Of a stretch of DNA of 64,000 nucleotides, positions 1 to 11,900 are shown piece by piece. Origin of the DNA: Ahaetulla prasina (lineage: Eukaryota > Chordata > Lepidosauria > Squamata > Colubridae); contig NC_080541.1 in assembly GCF_028640845.1 (NCBI RefSeq), positions 1,088,435 to 1,152,434 on the forward strand, in the 5' to 3' direction. The notes beneath the pieces were generated by a model. That model saw nothing but the letters and a program-made list of their open reading frames with translations. It was not told where the DNA came from and did not search any database. The stretch's first letter is position 1. Each line of letters starts with the position of its first letter. A program made the translations under genes and the position numbers.

Positions 1-43
1 GGCGGGGTATAAATGTAAACAAAAAAAAAAAAAAAAAAAAAAA
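1..43 (+). mobile_element. 3' tail of a tRNA-derived SINE
   Basis: The window opens with ggcggggtataaatgtaaac followed by a run of A. The same junction ends the SINE at 46731-46992, so this is the cut-off tail of a second copy. Confidence 0.7.
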
Positions 44-394
44 TTTCCTTGCTTCAGGAAGTTGAGAGGAAGGGGTTCAGGGCAAAGCCTCAGGGCCCTC
101 CGGAGAGCAAAAGGGAAGGGAGATCGCAGGTGTCTCCCTGGCACAGCAGGGGTGCTTAGAGTGGGGTGAACCCTGAACGAGATCTCTTGCCTCAAAATAA
201 GGAACATGGCCAGAAGCCCCCTTGCCAGAAAGGTTGCTCAGAAGCAGAGTCACACCGTGGGTGGGTGGGTTATGGCAGACCTTCAGCGTTCATCAGGCTG
301 GCGGCTGGCTCTACCAAAGCTGCTACAGAGGGTTCCTGCATATTCCTTGGAAGGCAAAGCAAGTGCTAGTTAGAGTACGTAACACATCAGACAT

Positions 395-660
395 GTCACG
401 GGAAAGCAAAACCCTGAAACTGGGCCTCACTCATTTTGGCCATGTCCTATGGAGGAATTCACAGGAGAAAGTGAGTTTGGGGTAAAAGGGAACCAGACTG
501 CCAAAGACGATGGTGGCCGGACACCATCAAAGCAGAGACCAGCTGGAACATACAACATCTCCAAGAAGCAGTGCAAGATCGGAAGACGGAGAGAGACCAC
601 CTGACCCAGAGAATCGCCAAGAGTCGGGCTCGACTGAAGGGATCAAATCACCATCCACCA
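395..660 (+). mobile_element. RTE/BovB-like LINE remnant
   Basis: Broken plus-strand reading frames give LTHFGHVLWRN, then VAGHHQSRDQLEH and AVQDRKTERDHLTQ with IAKSRARL. These follow the C-terminal end of RTE-class reverse transcriptases (FGHVMRR, GRPRMRW, VAKSRTRL). It has frameshifts and stops and is a decayed fragment. The neighbouring bases up to about 1420 show nothing recognisable. Confidence 0.55.
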
Positions 661-1422
661 CAGCAAATGACCAAAGGGAGCGATGCATGGAAGCATCATG
701 GTGCCTCACTGGCTGGCAGAGGAGCGGCTCCAGGCCACTTTCGTGGCGTTCCCTCGACCAAAAAAGGCTACTCAGTGATGCAGATGGCAAGGAACCCTTA
801 ATTCAAGAATTGCGGAGTTGAATGTTGACGTTCCAACTGTGGATAACATCCTCAGGATTTAGCAGCACGGCTCCCCGGTGCCAAAGGCCAGCAATGCTCA
901 ACCGGGGCCCGGGGCCCTTCCACTGACCCTGCGGGAGAGCTGCTCTCCTACCAATGCAGAAAGGGAACAGGCATCTTTTTGCCCTCAGTTCTGAGATCTG
1001 CGCCACCTGCATTTTCCTCGCCTTGTAATGTTTTCATAAAACTTGAGGATTTCCAGCAAAGCTCCTACCAGACATTTCATATGTATTTCAATTGGCGTGA
1101 AAACAATTCTCCCCCAGCTGTGAGTTCCCTTTCCTCCCCGGGCACAGCAGACCGCGACCGAGTCTTAGATTGTCTTAGAAAAACTCTCTTCCGCTCAGCC
1201 TCCCCCCCCCCATAAAGTATCATTTTTTAAAGGTTTCTCCTTTTCTAATGTACAAACGTTGCCCAGGATGTTCAGGCCACAGACCAAGTTGATGGCCTCT
1301 TTGCAGTCTCACCCCAGAGAGGGCCCCATTCACTTCATCAACACATGCTGGTTACCTTTCCTCCCTTTTCAAACTAATCTCTGCCCCCAAGTGAGCCTAT
1401 TTTGAGGACTAGTGCCCTAGAC

Positions 1423-1600
1423 CAGATTTCCCAACCTTTCCAGGTTTGCAGACTGGGGATTGGGGGAGAAGGATGATTTACTGCTCATGCAAGTGGGGAT
1501 GTGTGTGCATGTGCCCGTGCTGGCCTGCCACTTCTGTGGCCTGGTTCTGAACGGCTCACTGCCCAGTTATGGGCTGCAGCCCGGGGGTTGGGGACCTCTG
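1423..1600. mobile_element. hAT-type MITE with 8-bp target duplication
   Basis: The 178-bp element begins cagatttcccaacc and ends ggttggggacctctg, an imperfect terminal inverted repeat. It is flanked by perfect CCCTAGAC copies at 1415-1422 and 1601-1608. The 8-bp duplication and CAG...CTG ends point to hAT transposition. It carries no coding sequence. Confidence 0.85.
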
Positions 1601-2930
1601 CCCTAGACCAAGCAGCCTTCCAGACCAAATGCTATTTCCAGGAAGCCTGACACTTGGCAAATAAAGAAGCAAAATCGGACACATCCGTCTGTCTATCTAA
1701 TTTAGAAACTGCCCATCTTACTCTCAGAGTGGGCAGTATATAGACAGCTCAAAGACTAAAAGCATAAAGAAAACCCTCATAAAAGATCAATAAAGAACAG
1801 ACTCTGGCAGTTCAAGCCCACAAGACTTAAAAGTTGCCACGGTTGGAAACCCGTTTTATAGATTCTTTTCCACTGGGTCCATACAGTCATTTATATAAAA
1901 AAAATAGGGTAAAAAAAAACCAGGATGTTTCTGGATTTTCAGGATAAAATTATTTGGGGTTTCAACCAACCCTCTTCAATTCCACCAGGAACAAAGGAAT
2001 TGCTAAGAGACAGGAGAGAGCTTCATTTCATAAAAGGGCTCTCAAGTCACATAACAGGCTAAATGCACCATATTGTTCATGAAAAGAAATCTACAATCTA
2101 TATTGAGGCAATGTCTTTATTAACTCCCACGGTCTACAAAATGCTTGCAGGGTTTTGATATTTTGCCGAGCAAGAAATGAGAAATTAGCCTGATATTTGA
2201 GCCAGACCTAATCCAATTTTTAGTGAATCAACTGGGCCTTATCAGGTACAGAAATGGCACCTTTCCTCAAAATAGCAAATAAGCACATATAGCTTGATCT
2301 TCTGGCCTATTTTGGAAAAATAATTTCCCACTGTTAAAGCAAAACTATTCACCAATTTGCAAAATACTTGAATGGCCAGAACTGAAGAAAAACGGCAGAA
2401 AAACCAGCTACTGAAAGGACTTGAACAGCAGCTTCATCCATGGCCTTTATCTGGACGGTTTAACCATCTCCCCAGAAGAGGTTTTAGAACCACAAACGCT
2501 CACAACTATTTTCAAGATTCAAGAGCAGCTTGGCCCTAACTGTCCCTTGGGTGTCTGGCTAACTGAGAAAGGAAAACCTCCCCACTTGACTTCAGTGGAA
2601 CAGAGATATTGGGGAAAGGCCCTGTCAATTTATACTAAGCTACTGGGGACACCAGGAAGAAAAATATTTCTGCTGTCAGCCAGACAATGACCTCACTTCT
2701 GTCCTTAACATGCGATGTGTCCGGGTTAGCTGCCACGTGCCTCCAGGGCTTACTCAGTGGTTGCAGAGTTAAAAGAAATCTTGGCTTTGAGACTTATGCC
2801 ACACAGACCCAGGACACAGGGGGGGTCACGGAGTTCAAATAGGGCAAGCCCAAAATGGTAAGTAAAATCTGGACACCATCGCCAGAGAGAGAATGCAGAG
2901 CATGCCAGACGCAGTTGGCTAGATTACATT

Positions 2931-2996
2931 TCCTTCCTTCCTTCCTTCCTTCCTTCCTTCCTTCCTTCCTTCCTCCCTCCCCTCCCCTCCCCTCCG
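2931..2996. repeat. TTCC microsatellite
   Basis: Tandem TTCC units followed by CTCCC/CTCC variants. Frames across it (poly-PSFL or EGRK) are repeat artefacts. Confidence 0.95.
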
Positions 2997-3654
2997 GTTC
3001 CGGCAGCAGTGAGGCCAGGGTCCCTGCAGACCCCTCTGAAACGGAGGCAGACGGTCTTTCCAAAAGGGCAGCCTGTAAGCTGAGACAGATCCAACACACA
3101 GAGGGGGAAAATAAATGGGAAAAAATTTTCCACTCTTCACCTCAAAGCTGCTGTGGGTTTCTTTCCCTTTCTGGGTCAGAGAAAGATGATCGTTTTTAGC
3201 TATTCACTGATGTCATTTTTTCCAGGATAAAGAAATTCTCCCTGCCAGCCCCCTCCTTTTCCTTCCACATCAATATGCTTCTATGCAAGGATTTCAAGAT
3301 TCCATCTTGGGATTTGGGGGGGGGGAGCAGACCAAGTGACCCCTTCCCTCTTTCTTGAGGGCATCTCTCACACTGCCCAGGGCCCCCACTGCACCCATTT
3401 CAAATGGAAAGGGCAGCTGTCTGCCAGGAGAGCCCCGAACTGTTCTCAGCCAGGACTACCTGGCTGTGGTGGATAACATACCTACCTACCAGCAGGCTCT
3501 CCCTCCTCCAGCAGGAGCCAAAGGCTAAGTTTCCCCAGTAAAAAGTGCTGCCAGCTGGCTCAGCCAGAGCACCCTGAATGTCCACGTGTCCCGTCCCCTC
3601 TCTCGGAGGGCAGCAGCAGTCAAAGTCCCCCTTCAGGCCCGGTCCAATACACAG

Positions 3655-4070
3655 AAGACGACAAAGGCTGGCAACAAGATAACAAGGGGTCTGGAGGCTA
3701 AGCTCTATGATGAACCAGGTATGCCTGGCCTAGTGAAAAGAAGGGTTACGGGCGACATGATAGCTGTCTTCCAGTGCTTGTTGGGGCTGTCCCAGAGAAG
3801 AGGGGCTTGACTGATTCTCCAAGGCTCCCGTGAATAGGACAAGAAGTAATGGGTAGAAGATGATCAAAGATCCAGCCAAGAACTAAGGAGAAATTTCCTG
3901 ACAGTGACGTGAAAACACTCAGTGGAATGGCTGGCTCCATCACTGAAGACTTTCCAGAGACTAGACTACACAACCATTTGTCCAGGATGGTATAAGGTCT
4001 CCTGCCTTACAGGCAGGAGGTTGGACTAGAAGACCTCCGAGGTTCCTTCCAGTCTAGGATTCTACGTTCT
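3655..4070 (+). mobile_element. CR1/L3-like LINE 3' end
   Basis: Plus-strand remnant of the CR1 reverse-transcriptase C-terminus: ATRGLEAKLYDEPGMPGLV-like and [15 protein letters not shown] frames, then the usual 3' end (aggagaaatttcctgacagtg, gttggactagaagacctcc). Several frameshifts. Confidence 0.8.
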
Positions 4071-7000
4071 GATGCAGCTTGGATGCTGCAAGTGCTCCTG
4101 AACTGGGGGTGGGGGTGGGGAGTTGGGGGTAGCCTGCAGAATGCAGCCCAAATCTTAAATGTCAGGATGCGTCTCCCCTCACAACCAGTGAGATGCTGAA
4201 AGGCTTCACTCTTTGGGAGAGCCTATAAATCCTGCACTGATACACACAAGGTTGAATTATTCCCTGTTCAACTGAACTGCCAGGACTGGAGATTCTGAGC
4301 AAAACTTTCCTATTGCCCTTCAGTTCTTGATCCTAACCCTAACCCCACAGGGTTGCTGTTGGGAAAAATGGGCGAAGGGAACAACTGCCTTGAGCTCCTG
4401 GAAGGAAGGCGGCATACAAATCTAACAAAGAATATATCAAATATTTCAGAGCCATTTCTTTGCCATTTGCCGGAACAGCAGCTCGAAATCTTAACTGCAG
4501 CGGTTCCGACAGCGGGAGAGCAAAACAGGGGCTTCTGGAGATGTGCTTCATTAGGCAAAAGAACTGCCCTGGAGAAAACCACCTATTTATTCTGGTTTTT
4601 AACCAGGGAACAATCCAAGGAAGGACAACCCCTGGTAAGGAACTGGAAAATCCTGAGCGGTACCTGCTGACCTTCCCAAAATACTCTGGCTGGTAGGTAA
4701 GGTAGGATTCACCTTTGTGAAACTCCTGCTGCTGTTCCTCCAGTGGACTGGTTGTGTTTTTCCTTGGCCTAAAACAGGGATTGAGCTGACCGGTTTTTTG
4801 GGGTCCCTTTTAAAAAATGGTGATGTGGCTGTTTGGCCCCCCGCCTGTCCAGCCCTGCTGGATTTTCCATTCCAAAGACTATGGAAGCCTACAGCCAACA
4901 GGGTGACCTGCAATCTTCAACTCCTCCCCATCCCTCTGGAACTCAGCAGCCAGCAATAGAGAAAGGAGCACTTTCCTGCTGATGCTCAGAACAATTGAGG
5001 CAGGAGGAAGAACAAAAACAAAATAAATTTTAAAAAGGCAGCTCCACCACCACTGCCCAACTGCCCCAGCCCAAGCCTGCTCTCCTACCTTGGACCAAAG
5101 AAGGGGGAACCAGCTCAGGGCAGCCTGGAGCTCCCTGCCAACTCTATTCCTGAGGTGCCCCCCCTTTCCTCGAGTGATTTGCGGCCTCGAGCCTGGGGAG
5201 GGAGGGAGGGAGGGGTGGCTATTTCCCTGATTGGGAAGCTGGCTCCTTTCCTCTGCTTTTAGCCAGACCTTCCCCTCCCTCAATGGGGCTCATCCACTAC
5301 TTGCTGGGCGCATGTGCAAGGGAGCATGTGTAGTTCCTCTGCCCAAAGACCTTCCAGGCAGGCCCTTTGCCAAAATCCCCCGAGGGAAGAAGGGCAGGCT
5401 CCCAGGGGGGCACTTTTTCTGAAATCCAAAACAAAACTGACCCAGGTGTTTTTAGGTACAATTCAAATGGATTCCAGACGTTGTATTAACTACTGACCTG
5501 TAGGGGGCACCACACCACCAGTTTCACCCTTACTGGAACTCTTCAAGCCCAGAAGCAGCCTCTGGTCCCCTTGATCTGCCTAGGCCCAGGTGTGTGGAGC
5601 CTCCAACAGGCTAGCAGCTAAGGTTAACCCCTAAAACTCTACAACCTCGAGACCAATAAAAACCACAAGGTTTGTTAGCATGTGGGCGCACGGAAAAAAG
5701 GAAAAGGAACCTGCAGAGCACCTACTGGAGTCTAGCTTATTTGTTCAGTTGGCTAGTTAAAACACTCCTAAATGTTTTAGTTGTAATTTATTTTTAATTG
5801 ACAAAAATTCTGCACACCAAACTAGAATCTCTTAGGAAAAAAAGAACGAAGCTGAAAAGATCCGGCAGAGCAGAGCAGAGCAGAGTGCTGGAGCCCCACA
5901 GGCTGGGTGATGCATTGGGGGACCCTGGCCAGGCAACCCCTCCCAGCCCCTGCTACTGGAAGGAGAGCTCCCCCCTCCTTCCTTCCCTCCCTCCCTCCCA
6001 GCTGCATCCCAGGCAAGGGCAGGGAGGGGGCTTGGAACAGCCGCGGTGGCTCACAAAAGAGCCCTCAATGGGAGGGGGGCAAAGGGGTTTTCTTATCCGC
6101 TGACATATGGAATAGTCATTGTGGGAGGAAGCAGAAGCAAACAAGCGCCCCAAACTGCTTCCTCCCCGCGTGGCCTTGACAGCCTCTCCAGCTCCTGGCC
6201 ATTCATCTCCAGCAACTGAAGGGGGGGGGCCTTGCTTGACCCATTCAGGGAAGGAGAAGAAAAAGCCGCAGCCCTCCGCCTATGCTCCACCTGACATGCT
6301 CCACCTGACGTACCTGCCCAGCTTTCCCCAGCTGGGACAGGGGCACAAGGAGAAGGGCCAAGAGGCTGTAAAGAACCTGGCCAAGCCACGCCAGGAAGCC
6401 CATTCATCTTGCTGGGTCTCTTCCCAGACCACGCAGCAGGAGCCAACTTGGGCAGCTGCCAGGCAGAGCGCCAGGGCTGCCAACAGAGCAGAGCTCAGGG
6501 GCAGGAAGTTTAGTCTGCAATGCTGAGTGTTGTCAAGTGCTTCCAGGTGGGAGGGGAGAGGAGGGGAGGGAGCTGGGCGGGCGGAAGTGGGAGGAACTGA
6601 GCAAGGGCCCCAGGAAGTGGGGCTACCTCACACCAGAGTCAGGATCAGAAAGTCCCGTGTGATGCAACGCAGACCCCTTCTTCACCTCTCTCTACTTGCC
6701 TCCCATTTTTAAGGTATTTCCAGAGAGGCCAGGTGAGCAAAGGATCGTACATGGAACAGCAATACGGTTGGCTTCTTGGAGGAAAGGAAGACTCTGTAAC
6801 CACACTGGAGCCCCTTCCTCTCCACACTGGGCTGTCCACAGAACTCTGTCTTTTTGAACCTTGAGGCCTAAGCACACTTTTTCATTATGTTCCCATCTCA
6901 TACCTATGTGAATACAGCCTGAAAGCCCATAGGGGGCAGCTGCCTTGCACTAGGGGTCCTGCCCTGTCTCACAGACAGCAGGGGAAGGAGCTGCTGCTCC

Positions 7001-8139
7001 CCCTCCAATTCCCAGAGCAGCATCCAGCAACAGAGACCCTTGCCAAGCCCCCTTGCTGCTCCCTGGGCTGATAACACTTGTCAGCCCAGCTGGGCAAACC
7101 ATCATCCAGCTGGACAGGCTCGCCTTGGGAGGGAGGGAGAGCTGCAAAGCTGGAAGGGCTTCTCTTTCTAAACCCATGACTTCATTGCAAAGCACCACTG
7201 TCTGCCACTGCATCTGGAAACTGGTCAAGACAGCTGCACGGGCACAGGTGATGGGGGTAGGTGGAGCAGAATCCCCCAGGGGCCAGAGGGGGCAAAGCAG
7301 AAGGAAGAGAGAGAGAGAGAGGGCAAAGGTAGCAACTTCTTTTTCTCTTTAATTCACAGAACCATTTCTCACTAAACTGCAAAGTGCTCTGGGCTTCTCC
7401 GCTAGGCCCCACTCTTTTCTTCCTGCCCCATTTCTAATCACCCCCCTCAATCAATTAAAGGGCTCTGTCCTGCCCCTTCCAGCGATGACAGCACATCCCC
7501 CGGAGGGTCTCTTGCAACTTGAGAGCCAATCAGGAATGTGGCCGGCCGCCCCTCCAAGACTGCTGTTCATTCCCTTGGGACGCAGGCGCTGCCAGGGCTG
7601 CAGCTTTACAAGCAATTTTATAGGTAAGCATAGCAATGACCTCGGACACCAGGGACACAATGCAGCTAGAAGCAGAGTGCTAAGAACACATCCTGGACAC
7701 AGGGAGCAGAAGCAGCGTCAGGCTCTGCTGGGAGACCGATAAACGCAATTCCAGAAAAGCGGGCAGGCCGGCGAACAGGAACAAACCCACCGGAAGGCGC
7801 TCGAATGTCAACCGGTTTTGAACCGTCTCCTTCTTCCCCACCGCTGGGGCCCTGAAAGAGGACCGACTGCGAAGGAGACACCTTGGATTCCAACATGAAA
7901 ACGCTGTAAACTTGGGTTATGCTCAAGACATTTACACACGCGCACATTTGGTAGGCCCATATATTTCGTGATGCTCTCAACCTCTATTCCAGACTAATCG
8001 CTTCCACATCTTGATTTCTGCTGGGTCAAAAGGGCGAGATTTGTGCCATCGAGGCAGTGCTAACTCTCAGCAACTGTAGACATGGATTGTTCTCCTTGGT
8101 CTTCAGGCCTTCCAATGATGATCTCATGGCCAATCTAAG
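4071..8139. other. BOP1 intron, no gene recognised
   Basis: About 4 kb of mostly unique-looking sequence with short G and C runs, GGGA/CCCT tracts (near 5193-5215 and 5981-5999) and a possible 60-bp SINE/LINE tail at about 4385-4440 (ggaaggcggcatacaaat). Open frames here are short and lack homology I can recognise. Confidence 0.5.
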
Positions 8140-8435
8140 TGGGTCCCTGCCATAGTCGTTAAGTGAATCACTGCAGTTAAGTTAGTAACCTGGTTGCTAA
8201 GTGAATCCAGCTTCCCTACTGACTTTGCTTGTCAGAAGGTCATTCAAGGGGATTACGTGACCCCGGGGCACGGCCATTGTCATAAATACGAGTCGGTTGC
8301 CAAGGGTCTGAATTTTGATCATGTGACCACGGGGGATGCTGCAACGGTCATTAGTATGAAAAACAGTCACTTTTTTCAGTGGTGATGTAACTTTGAACGG
8401 CCGCTAAACGAACTGTTGTAACTCAAGGACTACCT
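8140..8435 (+). mobile_element. TA-flanked MITE family copy (5' part missing)
   Basis: Carries the family core (gttaagtgaatcactgcag, gattacgtgaccc) and the 3' end actcaaggactacctg followed by TA. The matching 5' terminus is lost. Confidence 0.75.
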
Positions 8436-8795
8436 GTAGAGGTCTCACTCGGGTCACTGTAACAACGGCACCCTTCACTCCCAACCCCCACAACTCATCC
8501 AGGACACCAAAATGGACAGTTTGAAAGCCACCAGGAGATCAGGGACAACAAGGAGAGACTCCCATTCTGACTCCATCAGCCCGAGCCCGACTGCCTGAAA
8601 CGGCTCCAGGGAATCCGTGTCCTCCAACCATCCCTGGAAAGCAAAGGGCGAGCTGCCCAGCATCAGTGGGTCCAATGAAGGGCAATGCTACCAGCCCCTG
8701 TTCTCACCCCGCAGCAGACTGCTGACAGGGCGGCCTAGACTCACTTTGGACCACGCAGCCAGAGAAGCCACAACAAAAAGCTGAGACAATCTTAC

Positions 8796-8900
8796 CTCCT
8801 CATCAGAGCTGTCTTCCTCATACTCATTCTGCAAGGGAGGTTCTTGTTGATCTCTTGCTGTATTCCTGATTTTAGGACACAACTCCGTTGCTTCTCCAGC
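8796..8900 (-). CDS. BOP1: BOP1 coding exon with EDSSDEE motif
   Basis: Minus-strand exon of 105 bp, 35 codons, phase 0 at both ends. The acceptor is tgttttgcag above 8900 and the donor GTAAGA below 8796. It encodes [13 protein letters not shown], a short linker, then [11 protein letters not shown], matching the EYAEDSSDEED stretch of human BOP1 that just precedes the conserved BOP1NT domain. The following exon (RNTVGNVPLEWY in human) was looked for on the minus strand between 1 and 8795 and not found. Confidence 0.92.
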
Positions 8901-11900
8901 CTGCAAAACAGGATGACAGGAACAGTTATGCAAAGGCAGCAAGGGCTGCAGCAGACATGCCTGGAGACCACTGCAGGCTCTGGGGAAGAGCCAGAAGCAA
9001 CGCAATGGAGGAATCCCTCAGGGACGATGATACGCCTCAATGCCGCTTCAGCACCCATCACGACACACCTCCTGGCCTTCCCCCAGGCCCTGGTGCCCGC
9101 TCCACCTGCAGCCACCCACAGCTGGTGGAAGGCCAGACAGTGGAAAAGCACAAACCAATAGTGCCAAAACCTCCGTCCTAATCCCTTAGACCAGTGATGG
9201 TAAACCTTTTTGCAGTTGCGCGCCAAAAGTGGGGGGAGCGCGGGTGTGTGTGTGTGTGTCACGCATGCATGTGCCAACATCCATAATTCAATGCACCCTG
9301 CCCCCCCGCACTCTCCCCGCCCCCTGGAGGCCCTCCAGAGGCCGGAAACAGCCCATTTCCTGACTTCCAGTGGGCCCAGAAGGCCCAAAAATCAGTGCAT
9401 GGGCAATGTTTGTGTGCCCACCAATATGGCTCTGCGTGCCCACCGATATGGCTCCGTGTGCCACCTGTGGCACGTGTGCCATAGGTTCGCCATCACGGCC
9501 TTAGACAATTACCGTAACAGAGAAAGTCAGCCTGCAGGGTTCCCTCTGCCATCAGCCACCAAAGCAAGTGAAAGAAGCATGAAGGTGGAATTTGGGGAGG
9601 CACAGAAATTACACCGTTGTCTGCGTTAGTGTCAGGACAGCCACACTCCGTGAAGCAAAAACTAAGAGGATATATAACCTTTGCTGGAGGGAGTCAAAAA
9701 ACTACTCATTTTTTCCCCTATCTAATTTGTTTCCTGATGACAGAGATCCACCAATAGCCATACATAAGTGAGCACATTCTTCACTTTTGCTAAGATTTCA
9801 AGGGGGCTTCGGGGGATCCCCTCAGATCCACACAGTTGCAAGTGCATAATGGCCTGTGTCCCACCCCCTGACCCATTTTCCTTCTCCCTCACAGAATGGA
9901 GCCATTGCTTAAACCTCTCCTCCCCAAAGAAGTTAATTAAGACCCTGACATTGGTAAGCCCTTAATCAATTTTACCCTAAAGACTTTTTTTTTTGGCTTC
10001 TAAGAAGCCTGAGCACTTCAGGCAAAAGCAAACAGCCGGCACTGATGTATTCCTTTCAATGCCTACGCCACACTGTCTGTCTGCTTACTCTCTTGAAATC
10101 TCATTTCACTCCAATGCCTGTAAATATAAACATGAATAGCCCAGAACAAAGGTGAGGATTCCAAAGAGTGAGGAGTAAGGAAAAAGGGCTATAGGGCGAC
10201 TGGCTCCTTCTTCCCAGCTTTTTTGTGAATCAAGTTCTGGAACAAAACCTTCCCCACCATTTGGGTTCAACCAGTCTTTTGGGGTTGTATCCTTCTGATG
10301 CTGAAAGTATTTAGGGGTGATTTCTTATTAAACGTTTTCCCAAGGGTTTATTCTGGCATCTCCTTAGTCTTTGAAAATTCAAAACTAAAGGTTGAGATAC
10401 AGATGAACAAAAACACACAACGCCCCCAATACATTCCGGCAGAGAGAGGTTCCCTGAGGATGGGCTCCAGCAAGAGTCGAAAGCTCGGAAGGCTGAGTAA
10501 AAGCAGTAGCCAAACTATCTGACATCTATGATATTATGGAACAGTGCTTTAAAAAGAGGGTTCTCCCTTTTTCTCCAGAAAATTTTAGCCACAATTCATT
10601 GCTACTTTTCTCTCCAGAGACAAGTACACGTAGTCCTTGACTTACGACCACAGTTGAGCCCAACATTTATGTTGCTAAGCACGTGAATTCTGCCCCATTT
10701 TACAAACTTTCTTGCCACAGTTGTTAAGTGAATCACTGTAGTTGTTAAGTTAGTGACATGGTTGTTAAGTGAATCTGACTCCCCTAGTGACTTTGCTGGT
10801 CAAAAAGTCTCAAAAGGTGATCACGTAACAAAACGACAGTTGGAAGGGACCTTGGAGGTCTTCTAGTCCAACCCCCTGCACAAGCATGACCCTGGGACAC
10901 TGCAACCATCATGAATATGACTCAGTTGACAAGCGTCTGATTTTTGATCCCATGACCATGGGGAATGGTGAACAGTCACTTTTTTCAATGCTGTTGTAAC
11001 TTTGAACAGTCACTAAATGAACCGTTGTAAGTTGAGGACTACGTGTAATCACGAAAGGCTGAGGAGGGGTCCCTTTAGCACCAAAGAGCAGCTGCCACCC
11101 ACTTGTCTCAGGCGGGCGAACCTCTGAAGCCGTGTGCGCTCTCCCTGCTGCAGCCGAACCCTTCCCAGTTGCTGGCCAAAGCAGCCCAGGGGTTCTCTCT
11201 CTCTGCTGGAAGAATCCATCATCGTGAAAGAAAGAAAGAGCGAGCGAGCTCCTCTCTTCTCGTCAGCCCTCCCAGGTAAGCCAGACAGGAAACAGGACCA
11301 GATGAGCTAATTCTACTTGACTCTGAGGCTACATTAACAGCATCGTGCAAGTCTGAAAATGTGGATCTCCTGCTGTTGGAGTCGGATACATTAGAGGGGA
11401 TCCTTTTTAAGTTTCTTCCTTGGTCCCTTAAGCAGCTGTGGACTCCTCTGCTTTTTATCTGATCTTCCCCCAGGCAGCAGCTCTTCCCTCTTCCCTCAAG
11501 GTCATTCCCCCAGACCATTACCTTTCCCACAACAGTTGAACTGGGCCACCCAAACACATGAATGTTTCTCACTGGAGACAATGCAGAAGGGGAGCCAATG
11601 CTTGTCTACTGCGGTGGGGGGGGGGGAGAGAAATCAGAAGAAAATGCAAGAATGGATGGATGCACATTTGATATCAAGACTCTAAACCAGAAGCATCCAA
11701 CTGTGGCAACTTTAAGGTCTGTAGGCTTCAACTTCCCAGGCTGGCTGGGGAATTCTGGAAGTTGAAGTCAGCAGGTCTTAATCTTGCCATGGCTGGACAC
11801 GTTGCTCTAAACAAGGGCAAATTAATATCAGAACAGTTCAGCCTCCCACGAGTTTCCATGACTGGAAAGGCATCTCAACTGAGGTGGGGGAATGCTGAAC

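Noticed and set aside
2421..2690. 89-residue plus-strand frame
   Set aside because: No splice-bounded homology to any protein I recognise; could be old repeat sequence.
8792..9388. 198-residue minus-strand frame
   Set aside because: It overlaps the BOP1 exon in another frame and a hAT MITE; no domain; read-through of repeat sequence.
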